NCBI GenBank assembly: GCA_963727465.1
Contig: CAVSGL010000018.1
Location: 79,573 to 143,572 of the forward strand
Origin: VRUE01 sp963727465
GTDB lineage: Bacteria > Actinomycetota > Thermoleophilia > Solirubrobacterales > 70-9
Direction of reading: 5' to 3'
Length of the DNA: 64,000 nucleotides
A program made the position numbers and the translations under genes. The notes beneath the pieces were generated by a model that searched no databases, was not told where the DNA came from, and was given only the letters and a program-made list of their open reading frames with translations. Of the stretch, positions 53,000 to 62,300 are shown one piece after another. Within the stretch, counting starts at the first letter, position 1. The number at the start of each line of letters is the position of its first letter.

Positions 53000-53991
53000 G
53001 TGGCTGAGCCTGGCGGGGTTGAGGATGCTGGATCGGTGCTGCGGCTGCCCGCATACGAGTCGGTGTTCGGTCTCAGCGACAATCCGTTCAGTCCGGCGTC
53101 CTTCGACGGAGTGAGTGTCCGTGCGCTCGACGGCATTGCGCCTTTCCTCTGGCCCTCGACGAGGAGCCGGGTCTGGACCCGTTGTTCGTTCCCGCCGCGG
53201 GCCCGTTTCAGGAGCACCTCGAGGGCTTCGAGCTGAAGCTGGCGGCGGCCGGCTATATGCCGGCCGGGAGGTCGGCGGGCGGCAGGTCGATGGTGTTTCG
53301 CATCGTCGGCCCGGAGGGGAGCGGCAAGTCGACGCTGACGAACATGCTGGTCAGGCGCCTCGCGGAATGCACGGCGGAAGACGACCTGCCCGTGGTGAAG
53401 AGAGACGCGAGGCCGGCGGACCTCGACGCCACGCTCGCCGAGGTCCGCGACCTCGTCGGCGCCCGGTCGAGCGAGGGCTGCTGCCTGATCTTCGACGAAG
53501 TCACCCTTGATATGGAGAGCCGGCTCCACGAGCTGTTCGAGCAGCTGCGGCCGCGCATGGCGGTGACGATGTTCGAGGTCATCCACCACGCCCAGGACAT
53601 TCGCCGCCCGCGCCCCTCGTCGCGGGTCTACGCCCACGAACTCAAGACGTCCTGGCTCAAGCCGGAGCATGCAAGCGACTTCCTCGGCTCGCGGATCGAT
53701 CTCTTCCGCTGCCGGGAGCACGCCGCCAGGTTCAGCGGCGATCTCGCGATGTATCCGTTCGATCCGGCCGAGATCAGGTCCGTTGTCGCGGCGGCGGAGG
53801 GCGGAGTGGAGACGCTGACCCTGCGCACGCTGAACCGGATCGTCAGCCAAGCCGTCGAGGCGGAGCTGGTCAACAGGCGAACCGACGAGCCGATCGACGA
53901 GCTGGACGCGGCGGGGCTGCGGGAGCGGCTGATCAGCCTGCGCGATGTCTACCGGGACGCGATCGCCGAGCCGCTGGAGACCCTCGCATGA
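53000..53991 (+). CDS. ExeA/TniB-like P-loop ATPase, one frame break (operon gene A)
   Basis: First gene of a three-gene NTPase operon. The GTG at 53000 opens VAEPGGVEDAGSVLRLPAYE then SVFGLSDNPFSPASFDGV; the xFGLxxNPFSP signature is that of ExeA/TniB-type AAA ATPases. Near 53147 the frame must shift by one base and continues PLALDEEPGLDPLFVPAAGP, with Walker A VGPEGSGKSTLTNMLVRRL and Walker B EGCCLIFDEVTLDMESRLHE. A helical C-terminal part (LRTLNRIVSQAVEAELVNRR) follows. With the frame restored the protein is about 330 residues. Its stop overlaps the next ATG (ATGA). The break lies in CCTTTCC and may be an indel. Confidence 0.72.
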
Positions 53992-56201
53992 AGATCGCGC
54001 CGAACCCGTTCCCGGCCTTTCCCGTCGCTGCGCTGCACGAACGGGACGAACCCGATCGTGGACTGACCGTTGTGACCCCCGGGATCCTCGCCGCGGAGGA
54101 GCTGACCGCCGCGTATCTGCGGCCATTCGAGCTGGGCGAGCCGCCTCACGGCAGGAACGTGGCGGTCAGGGGCGAGTTTGGAACCGGGAAGACGTTCCTG
54201 CTCAGATACGCCGAGTCCTCGCTGCGCTCCGCGGCGCGCCGCAGCGGGCTTGCGCCCGGCCTCGTCAGCGTGACCGCGATGGAGGCCGCGCCGGCGGAGT
54301 GGTACCGGGCGGCCATCGGCCCCCGCCTCGCCGCGCTCGACCTCGACGAGCTCGCAACGTGTGTCCACGCGGAGGCGGCGAAGGCCGTCGCAGGGGGCAG
54401 CATGCTCACGGCCTCCGCCGTTTCGCACCTCGAAGAGAACCCCGCCAGCGCGCGTGGGCTCGTGCAGCGCGACCTGCTCAACTCGACCTCGGTGGAGATG
54501 GAGCTTGCCGACGTGCTCGACCGGATCGCGCCCGGCGCCGGGGGCGAGGTCCGCCGGGCGCTCGAGGGCCTGATGGCCGGATCGAGGCCGGCGGCGCGCT
54601 GGCTGGAGGGCGAGGAGCTGTCGGACCGGGAGGCGATTGCCTCCGGCCTGCCGCGCGTGCTGTCCTCGCACCGCTGCGCCGCCGACGCCCTCGCCGCGGT
54701 GGCCGCGATGCACGCGTTTCTCAGCCGTCCGTTCATGCTCTGCGTCGACGAGCTCGAACACCTGGTGCGCTTCGACGAAGGCGCGGGCCGGAGCTCGAAC
54801 GTCACCTGGTTCAAGCGCCTGCTCGAGCGCCTCGCGTCGTGGAGCGCGCTCGTTTTCGTCGCCGGCCGCGCGTCCGCGTGGGACGGGCACCCCGATTTCG
54901 AGGATCGCTTCTCCCCGGGCGCCGCGCTGACGCTCACCGCGGTGAGCGCCGAGCAGGTCACCGAGATCGTCGCGCAGCTCGCCGGCGGCGACACGGAGTT
55001 CGGGCCGGATGACGCGCGTCTGGTCGCCGAGTGCGCGGGGGGGAGCATCCGGCAGGTCCTCGGCGTCCTTCACGCGCTCTTCGCGCGCAGCGAGGGCTTC
55101 TCCCGGCCGCTCTCGGACGGCGAGGTGAGGGAGGCATCCGCCGAGCGCTCGGCGACGGTGGATCCCGAGCACGCGGCCGAGCGCCTCGCGGCGTCGCTCG
55201 GCGAGCTCGGGCTGTGGGTGGCGCGGCGCACCGCCGTGGGGGGGATCTCCTTCGATCTCGTCGCCTCAGGTCCCGACGGGCCGGTCGTCGTCGTCGAGGT
55301 CAAGCACGCCCTGTTCGGCAGGAAGCAGCAGGAGCAGGCGCAGCGCTTCATCGACAAGCTGCGCGTGGTCAACCGCGATTCCCCGCACTGCGTCGGAGTC
55401 TTCGTCTCTGCCGGCGGCCTCGACCCGGGCTTGCTGAGCGTCGACTCCTCCGAGGGTCGCGTGTTCTGGTTCGACCTCACCGACGCGGACTTCCCGGAGG
55501 CGGTGCGCCGGACGCTCGAGCCGGTGCTGCGGGCTGCCCTGGCGCGCCAGGGAGAGGACGCCAACCCGCTCGCTCGCGACGCGGCGCTCGCCGCGCTGAT
55601 CGAGGAGATCGAAGCGCTCAAGCTCGACCAGAGGGACGCCTACGAGGGGCTCAAGCGCGGCACGGATGCCGAGTCCGGCGCTGCGGCGGGCCTCGAGTTT
55701 CGCCCGCCCGCCGTCGAGGACGTGCGAGACACGCGGCGAACCGTGTTCGAGAGCCTCACGAGGCGCCCCCCGCTCACCCGCAGGCTCGGCCTCGTATCCG
55801 GCCCGAGCCTGTTCGCCGCGGTGCTCCTGCTGGTGCTCGGCATCGGCTCGATCACGCTTGCGGCGACGATCTCGACCGCGATCTCCGCAACCGAAACGGC
55901 GTACGGCCTCAACCGCGCCATCTTCTACCTGGCGGGCGCCTTCGCCGTGGTCGGAGGCCTCTACCTGGTGTTCAGGCAGTTCGTCATGCTCGATCGCTTC
56001 TACACCCTGAAGACGGAACTGTTGCGAGACGTCTACGTGCTCGACCTGCCGCTGTCCGACCTGATCGAGACCAACCGGCTGATCGAGGACGTTCTCGTGC
56101 GGCGGGGGTCCGGCTACGCGCTGCTCGAGGTGCCCGACGCCCTCAAGGACGCCGGGCTCGCGTCCGGGGCCAGACGAGACCGCGAGGATCGTCGTGGCTG
56201 A
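53988..56201 (+). CDS. AAA ATPase fused to PD-(D/E)XK nuclease and two membrane helices (operon gene B)
   Basis: A 737-residue protein with an unusual layout. Residues 55 to 370: P-loop ATPase with Walker A RGEFGTGKTFLLRYAE (62 to 69), Walker B FMLCVDELEHL (250 to 257) and a sensor-like region VFVAGRASAWDGHPDFEDRF. Residues 400 to 500: nuclease fold of the Mrr/restriction type, GGISFDLVASGPDGPVVVVE then VKHALFGRKQQEQAQRF, with D423, E437 and K439 forming D...ExK. Residues 607 to 666: two membrane helices (LFAAVLLLVLGIGSITLAAT; AIFYLAGAFAVVGGLYLVFR). A C-terminal helical region faces the cytosol. It overlaps gene A by four bases and gene C by eight. No matching known system comes to mind. Confidence 0.8.
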   Translation: MKIAPNPFPAFPVAALHERDEPDRGLTVVTPGILAAEELTAAYLRPFELGEPPHGRNVAVRGEFGTGKTFLLRYAESSLRSAARRSGLAPGLVSVTAMEAAPAEWYRAAIGPRLAALDLDELATCVHAEAAKAVAGGSMLTASAVSHLEENPASARGLVQRDLLNSTSVEMELADVLDRIAPGAGGEVRRALEGLMAGSRPAARWLEGEELSDREAIASGLPRVLSSHRCAADALAAVAAMHAFLSRPFMLCVDELEHLVRFDEGAGRSSNVTWFKRLLERLASWSALVFVAGRASAWDGHPDFEDRFSPGAALTLTAVSAEQVTEIVAQLAGGDTEFGPDDARLVAECAGGSIRQVLGVLHALFARSEGFSRPLSDGEVREASAERSATVDPEHAAERLAASLGELGLWVARRTAVGGISFDLVASGPDGPVVVVEVKHALFGRKQQEQAQRFIDKLRVVNRDSPHCVGVFVSAGGLDPGLLSVDSSEGRVFWFDLTDADFPEAVRRTLEPVLRAALARQGEDANPLARDAALAALIEEIEALKLDQRDAYEGLKRGTDAESGAAAGLEFRPPAVEDVRDTRRTVFESLTRRPPLTRRLGLVSGPSLFAAVLLLVLGIGSITLAATISTAISATETAYGLNRAIFYLAGAFAVVGGLYLVFRQFVMLDRFYTLKTELLRDVYVLDLPLSDLIETNRLIEDVLVRRGSGYALLEVPDALKDAGLASGARRDREDRRG

Positions 56202-57642
56202 CGGGTACCTGGACGACGGCCCGGCGTCGCCCGCCCTGTTCGATTTCGGCCTGCTCGGGGCCGCCCTCGCCGATGTGCTCGTCCAGCCGACCGACGGGGC
56301 GACCGTGGTCGGTCTGCACGGTCCCTGGGGGTCCGGCAAGACGACGCTCGCCTACGCGATCCGGGAGGCGCTGCGGCGGGGCGAGCCCGCGCGCGAGCCG
56401 ATCTTCGTCGAGTTCAACGCCTGGAAGTTCGAGTCCCGGGAGGCGCTGTCGCGGGCGCTGATCCTGCGCCTCGTCGGCGAGCTGGGCCGCCACGGCGGCG
56501 ACGCGGAGCGCCTCGAGCAGCTCGAACAGACCCTCTACCGGGCCTTCGAGGTCAGCGAGACCGGTCCCTGGTCGGTCAACTGGCGGACCGCCGCGATCGA
56601 GGTCGCCTCCGTCGGCCTCGAGGTGCTCCAGCTCGGCTTCGCCGGGCGCATGCTGCGCGGGGTCCTCGGGGTGAAGCGCCGTGGCAAGGGCGACGGGTTG
56701 AGCGCGGATGACGTCGAGCGCATCGGCGGCGCGCTCGAGCGGCGCACGGTGACGCGGCATCTGCACCGGGTCGAGTCGATCGAGCAGTTCCTCGGAGCGT
56801 TCGCCGAGGCGGTCGAGGGGCTGCGCCGGTCGGGGCGCGAGCTGGTCGTCTTCGTCGACGACCTCGACCGCTGCCTGCCGGACGCCGCGATCGAGGTCTT
56901 CGAGAGCATCAAGCTCTACCTCGACGCGCCCGGATGCAGCTTCATCGTCGCCGTCGACCGCGACATGATCCGCAAGGGCCTGGCGATTCGCTACGCGGCG
57001 GGAGAGCCGGTTCCGGGCCGGTCCGCGATCGACGCCAACGAGTACATCGAGAAGACGATCGGCGTCTCCTTCGACGTGCCGCACCTCTCCACCGAGGACG
57101 TCGGCGAGCTGATCGCCTCGGCCGAGCTGCCGCTGACCCTGAACGCCGGCCATCGCGAGCTGATCGCCGTCGGCCTCGGCCGCAACCCGCGCAGGGTCAA
57201 GCGCTTCCTGAACCTGCTCAAGGTCCAGATCGCGCTCACCGGCAGAGCCGTCGACATCGGCCGTCCCGCGCCGACGATCCTGCTCGGCGAGGGGGACCCG
57301 GGCGCCCTCGGAGCCCTGCTCAAGACGCTCCTGATCGGCTACCGCTACCCGGCCCTCCTGCACCTCGGCGACGACCTGGGCGCGCTGCTCGCCCTACAGG
57401 CGGCATGCGTCGAGTACAAGCAGTCCTCCGCCGGCGCGGCGGGGGTGAAGGAGGGGCGCGACGCGGCGCTGCGCGACCTGCCGCCCGAGGCGGCGGCCCT
57501 CGCCTACCCCAGCGAGTTCTGGCGGCTGCTGGAGATGTCCCCCGACCTGGACTCGCCCACCCACAGGGACGATGCGATCGCGCTCTCGAACTGGTTCCGC
57601 CTCTCGGGGGTCGATGGCGCGGACGAGGCCGAACTCGGCTAA
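56194..57642 (+). CDS. KAP-family P-loop NTPase (operon gene C)
   Basis: A 482-residue KAP NTPase. Walker A VVGLHGPWGSGKTTLAYAI, the KAP-specific PIFVEFNAWKFESREALSRA, and Walker B ELVVFVDDLDRCLPDAAIEV are exact family matches, followed by CSFIVAVDRDMIRKGLAIRY and IGVSFDVPHLSTEDVGELI with the arginine sensor GRNPRRVKRFLNLLKV. A moderately hydrophobic insert (about residues 132 to 160) may touch the membrane, as in other KAP proteins. The GTG start overlaps gene B. KAP NTPases occur in several anti-phage modules (for example PifA and QatA); the partners here differ from those. Confidence 0.9.
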   Translation: MADGYLDDGPASPALFDFGLLGAALADVLVQPTDGATVVGLHGPWGSGKTTLAYAIREALRRGEPAREPIFVEFNAWKFESREALSRALILRLVGELGRHGGDAERLEQLEQTLYRAFEVSETGPWSVNWRTAAIEVASVGLEVLQLGFAGRMLRGVLGVKRRGKGDGLSADDVERIGGALERRTVTRHLHRVESIEQFLGAFAEAVEGLRRSGRELVVFVDDLDRCLPDAAIEVFESIKLYLDAPGCSFIVAVDRDMIRKGLAIRYAAGEPVPGRSAIDANEYIEKTIGVSFDVPHLSTEDVGELIASAELPLTLNAGHRELIAVGLGRNPRRVKRFLNLLKVQIALTGRAVDIGRPAPTILLGEGDPGALGALLKTLLIGYRYPALLHLGDDLGALLALQAACVEYKQSSAGAAGVKEGRDAALRDLPPEAAALAYPSEFWRLLEMSPDLDSPTHRDDAIALSNWFRLSGVDGADEAELG

Positions 57643-57677
57643 TCTTTCCTAGGCTTTTTTCGACTAAAGGAGAGATC

Positions 57678-58226
57678 GTGTTTGAAAGGTTCAGGGCCAT
57701 CTCGGCCGGTGTGCTGGCCATCGCCATCCTCGCGGCCGGCTGCGGGGGCGGCAGCGGCGACAACAGCGGAGACGGGTCGAGCAACGGAGGCGGCAGCGGG
57801 TCAGGCGGCGGTGGCGCGACGACCGTCACCACCTCGTCGATCAGCAAGGCCGAATTCATCAAGCAGGCGACCGAAATCTGCCACCGCGAACGGGAAGACT
57901 TCATCACTCGGCTGGCGACCTACGTGCAGAGCCATCCGAACAAGGGCAAGTCGAGCAGCGAATTCTTCGCCGACTCGATGCGAGCCGTGCTGCTGCCGAC
58001 GATCGAAAAGGAACTCGCCGAGATCCGCGAACTGGGCGCTCCCGCCGGCGACGAGGCCCAGATCGAAGCCTTCCTCGAGGCCGAGCAGCAGGGCGTGAAC
58101 GTCGCAAAGAAGCAGAAGTCGATCAAGGGCCGATTTGACCTGGAACGCCACTTCGTCCAGGGCGCCAAGATCGCCAAGGCATATGGCTTTCCGGACTGTG
58201 GCAACAACTCCCAGGTCGCGCAATGA
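57678..58226 (+). CDS. Lipoprotein, function unknown
   Basis: A 182-residue exported lipoprotein. The GTG at 57678 after AAGGAGAG opens FERFRAISAGVLAIAILAAG with the Cys of AGCGGG, a Ser/Gly linker, then a helical domain: SISKAEFIKQATEICHRERE, FFADSMRAVLLPTIEKELAE and FDLERHFVQGAKIAKAYGFP, ending DCGNNSQVAQ. The two cysteines (EICHRE and PDCGNN) probably form a disulfide. This small helical lipoprotein type recurs in Solirubrobacterales-like genomes. Glutamate codons are mostly GAA. It marks the return to ordinary exported genes after the NTPase operon. Confidence 0.72.
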   Translation: MFERFRAISAGVLAIAILAAGCGGGSGDNSGDGSSNGGGSGSGGGGATTVTTSSISKAEFIKQATEICHREREDFITRLATYVQSHPNKGKSSSEFFADSMRAVLLPTIEKELAEIRELGAPAGDEAQIEAFLEAEQQGVNVAKKQKSIKGRFDLERHFVQGAKIAKAYGFPDCGNNSQVAQ

Positions 58227-58522
58227 GCTTCTCGCGGTCGGTCCGGGTGTCGATCCCTCGCCGTCCCGGACCGGCCGGACGTCTGCCGGATGCGCGAGCC
58301 CGTCAAAGCGGGCGGAGCGCCGGTTGACGCGTGCGCGGATCGACGCACGCGAAATCCCCGCACACGGAATTTGCAGGGGATTCCATGAAGCGGCGCCCAG
58401 ATTTAAAAAAATATTCAGGAAAAACTTGTAAGTCGCCGGTCTTAGGCGCTATCGATTCGATTCGTCTCCTACCGAGACCCCTTGCCCAGAGGGGGCATGG
58501 GAAGAAACAGAAAGGAAGAGAG
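58227..58522. other. AT-rich intergenic promoter region
   Basis: No gene is seen. The middle (58403..58435) is unusually AT-rich (ATTTAAAAAAATATTCAGG), a likely promoter upstream element for the secreted protein that follows. A weak inverted repeat (CCCCTTGCCCAGAGGGG) is near 58480. Confidence 0.5.
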
Positions 58523-59200
58523 ATGATTCGTAATCTGAAGGCTATGGGTCTCGCCTTGGTCGCTGTCTTTGCGCTGAGTGCGATGGCCGCATCGGCCGCC
58601 TCCGCGGCGTCCATCCAGGCCGACGGCCCGTTTACATTGAAAGGCACGGATGAGGGGGAACCCGGCTCGGGCTCCAACATCCTCATCTTCAAAGAAGGCG
58701 AAGCCAACGGGGTCGAATGCCACAATTCGCATTACCACGGGGAAGCCGTGGGCGGCGGCGATCTTTCGCCTGGTGCCGAAACAGCGAAAGTGACCCCAAC
58801 GTACGAAGAATGCACATTTGCCGGTCTCGACGCCACAGTGACAATGAACGGGTGTAGCTACGTTTTGCATCTGGTGGGAACCAACGTGAGCTCGGACCTC
58901 TCCTGCCCGAAAGGCCAGCATCCGACGGTTCACATCTACATCAGCCATGCAGCACACACAGGCGACGAACCACTCTGCACAATCGACATCACGGCTAACC
59001 AAACCGAACTCGAAGGCGCGACGCTGACCGACGAGGAAAACGGTCACGTCACACTCGGCGGCACGATTGAAGGCATCGAAGGACAGAAATCAGGTGCCTG
59101 CGGCACCGCATCGAGTACCACTGGCGAACTCAGGACGGCCGTCACAATCGAAGGCCTGAACGAATCCGGCGAACCGGGAACATCCCTCAGTCTCGAATAG
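58523..59200 (+). CDS. Secreted protein of a lineage-specific family
   Basis: A 225-residue secreted protein: signal peptide MIRNLKAMGLALVAVFALSA, then beta-rich sequence with conserved cysteines (GVECHNSHYHGEAVGGGDLS; TPTYEECTFAGLDATVTMNG; CSYVLHLVGTNVSSDLSCPK; EPLCTIDITANQTELEGATL). Multi-copy secreted proteins of this type are, to my knowledge, frequent in Thermoleophilia. GGAAGAGAG precedes ATG 58523. The gene is clearly poorer in GC than its neighbours and uses GAA and AAC freely, typical of surface-protein genes here or of transfer. Confidence 0.7.
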   Translation: MIRNLKAMGLALVAVFALSAMAASAASAASIQADGPFTLKGTDEGEPGSGSNILIFKEGEANGVECHNSHYHGEAVGGGDLSPGAETAKVTPTYEECTFAGLDATVTMNGCSYVLHLVGTNVSSDLSCPKGQHPTVHIYISHAAHTGDEPLCTIDITANQTELEGATLTDEENGHVTLGGTIEGIEGQKSGACGTASSTTGELRTAVTIEGLNESGEPGTSLSLE

Positions 59201-59226
59201 ACCAGAGAAACTGAGAGAGTCGAATG

Positions 59227-59258
59227 GCGAAGGGCCGGGAGCGATCCCGGCCCTTCGC
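59227..59258 (+). terminator. Strong hairpin after the secreted-protein gene
   Basis: Perfect 14-bp stem GCGAAGGGCCGGGA/TCCCGGCCCTTCGC with loop GCGA, 26 bases after the stop. Only a weak T-rich tail follows (GGTTTC), so termination may be partial. Confidence 0.75.
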
Positions 59259-59275
59259 AAGTATCGGGCGGTTTC

Positions 59276-59305
59276 TTGACAGCGATAATTCCGTTCCGAT
59301 ACACT
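59276..59305 (+). promoter_or_regulatory. Promoter of the large surface-protein gene
   Basis: Perfect TTGACA (59276..59281), 18 bases, TACACT (59300..59305), about 70 bases before the GTG start. Confidence 0.7.
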
Positions 59306-59374
59306 CCGGTACGCAGGGAGCAGGCGCGGCGCATCTCCAGCCGCCGGGTCCTCAGGGGAAACGAGGGGAGCGAA

Positions 59375-62300
59375 GTGAGAAATTGGGCAGGAGTAGCGCT
59401 GGCGTTAATTGTCGCTACGGCGGCGCTTTTCGCAATGCTGGCCGGGGCGAGTTCCGCCTCCGCGGGTCAGACCCACGTCGCCGAAGGAGTCTTCGGCCCG
59501 GCCGAACAGCCGAGCTTCACGAAGGCTGCTTCGCTCGCCGTCCAGCAGGAAAGCGGCGACCTGCTCGTCGTCGACTCCGAAGCCAAGACCCTGCGGCGCT
59601 TCAAGCCCAATGGCGAACCCGACCCGTTCACCGCCCTCGGCGCCAACACGATCGACGGCAAGGGCTCGGGCGGCGGGCCGGGCTCGGGCGGGACCTGCGT
59701 TCCGCCCTCCGCCGAATGCGACGAAACCCCCAGCAACGGCACGCTCAGCTCCTTCGAAGGCAATCCCGCCGAAGTTCAGGTGGCAGTCGACGAATCCGGC
59801 GCCGCCACCGACGGCAACATCTACCTAACCGATTCGCAGGTCCCGGCGATCGACATATTCGCCGCCAGCGGCGAATACATAGGCAGGCTGACCGGGGCGG
59901 GCGGGGAGGGCTTCGGGGAACCGTGCGGGGTCGCCGTCGACCCCGGCGGCAACGTCTACGTCGGCGACTACGCCAACGACGAGATCTACAAGTTCGCTCC
60001 CGCCGCGAACCCGCCCGTCAACGGCGACGGCTCGCCCTTCTCCGGCGAGGTCGAACATCCCTGTACCGTGGCGGCCGGGGCTGGGTCGAGCGCCGGTTCC
60101 ATCTTTGCGGCCGAATTCTTCCATAACGTCTACAAGCTCGATGGCGGTGTGCCAGTTCAAATTAACCTGAGAAAAAGCGGCGAAGAAGAAACGGGCGAAG
60201 CGGCGAACACGAACACCCTGAGCGTCGACCCCGCATCCGGCCACCTTTTCGTCGCCACCGACAACGCAGGCACGCAGGAGGTCGATGCCCCGAACGCCGA
60301 ATTCCCTTCTGTGGTGTCCCGCTTCGGGCCGTCCCCCGACGGTGTTGCGGTCGACGGGTCGACCGGCCGGGTGTACCTTTCGGTCAATTCCGGAGAATCG
60401 CGGGTCCAGGTTTGGAGCGGCCTCGTGCCGCTGCCCGACGTGAGCACCGATGCGGCCTCGGGCATCGGCGAGACCACCGCGACGCTGAACGGAACGGTCA
60501 AGGCCAACGGCCAGCTGGTGAGCGAATGCTTCTTCGAATGGGGCAAGACCGCGGCCCCCTACGAACACACGCACGAGCCCTGCGCGGAGACGCCGGCACA
60601 GATCGGAACCGGCACCAGCTCCGTGCACGCCGACCTCAGCGGCCTGGAAGCGGAAACCGTCTACCACTACCGGCTCGTCGCCAAGAACGCAAACGGCACC
60701 GCCAGCCCGCTGGGCGAAGACGTGAGCTTTCAGACCGTGAGCAGACCCGAGCTGGAGGGCGAGTGGGCGGAAGCGGTGCTGTTTACCGAGACGAGCCTGA
60801 AGGCGAAGATCGACCCTCACGGCGCCGCCACCTCCTATCGCTTCGAATGGGGTCCCGCGGGGAGCCCCTACCAGCACGCCGAGGCGGGCTCGATCCCGTC
60901 TGCCGCCGGCCCCCGCACGGTGGGCGTTCAGCTCGCCGGCCTCACCCCCGGGGCCGCCTACCACTTCCGCGTCGTGGCCGAAAACGAATGCCACCCCGAA
61001 ACGGCGCCAGGAACCCCCTGTGTGAGCGAAGGCGAAGACCGCGCATTCACCGCCTACCCGAACGTCTCGCCCCGGACCGACTGCCCCAACCAGGCCTACC
61101 GCAGCGGCGCGGGGGCCCTGCTGCCCGACTGCCGGGCCTATGAGATGGTCAGCCCGGTCGACAAAAACGGCGGCGACATCGTCAACGAAGTCGGCGGCGA
61201 AGCGGCGCATGCCGCCTACATCCAGAGCCGCCCGGACGGGGGGGCGATCACCTACTCTGCGGCGCAGGCCTTCGCCGGGCAGGTGAGCGCCAAATTCTAC
61301 AACCAGTACCTGGCTCGGCGCAGCGAGAGCGCGCCGCACGAGGGCGGCTGGGAGAACGCGGCGATCAACGCGCCGCTGGGCGCCCAGCTGCCGCCGCCCG
61401 GCGCGGGCTGGACGGTACGGGAAATCGGCGCCTTCAGCGCGGACCTGTGCCAGTACTGGTATGCCGACCACAACAAGACCCCGCCGACCCCGGAGGGGCA
61501 GGCGGGCTACCAGAACCTCTACCGCAGGCAGAACTGCGAGCCGGGGGCGGGCGGCCTTGAGGCGCTTACCACGGTGGCGCCGCCGGAAGGCACGGGCGAT
61601 CTGTATGTGAACCAGAACTCGGTGCAGGGGGTCTCGGCGGACGGCGGCACGGTCTTCTTCGCGGCGAAAGCGGCGCTGACCGCCGATGCAACGGCGACCA
61701 AACGTTCGCAGGTCTACGTGCGCAGGGGAGGGCAGATCCGGCTGGTGAGCGTGCTGCCGAACGGCACCGCCGACGTGCCGGTCGGCTCGACGGATGACGA
61801 AGTGGGGGGAGGCGGAGCCACGGCGGCGGGTCTCGGTAAGCTCGCGGGCAGCCTCCAGAACGCGACCTCCAGCGACGGGCGCCGGGCCTACTGGACGGCC
61901 CACCTGACGACCACGGGCACTGGGAAGATCTACCTGCGCCAGAACCCCGCGGCGGCGGAAACGACGGTCAAAGAAGGCGGCAACTGCGTGCCCGACCCGG
62001 TGCTGGCGTGCACGATCGCGGTCTCGGCCGGCGGCGCGGCGACCTTCTGGGCGGCGACGCCGAGCGGCTCGCAGGCGATCTACAGCGAAGGGGGAAAGCT
62101 CTACCGCTTCGACGTGGCCGGCGCGGAAGCGGGCGAAGCGCCGCAGCTGATCGCCGAAGGGCTGATCGGGGTGGCGGGGGCCAGCGAAGACCTCACGCGG
62201 ATCTACCTGGTCTCGACCAAGGCGCTGGCGGGGGCGGCGAGCGGGGGCAAACCGAACCTCTATCTGTACGAAGGCGGCGCCTTCAGCTTCATCGGGACGC

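Noticed and set aside
53000..57642. Operon considered as a known Qat, BREX or AVAST-type system
   Set aside because: A KAP NTPase is present, but no QueC-like or TatD genes (Qat), no BrxC/PglZ/PglX set (BREX), and no large STAND protein with C-terminal repeats (AVAST).
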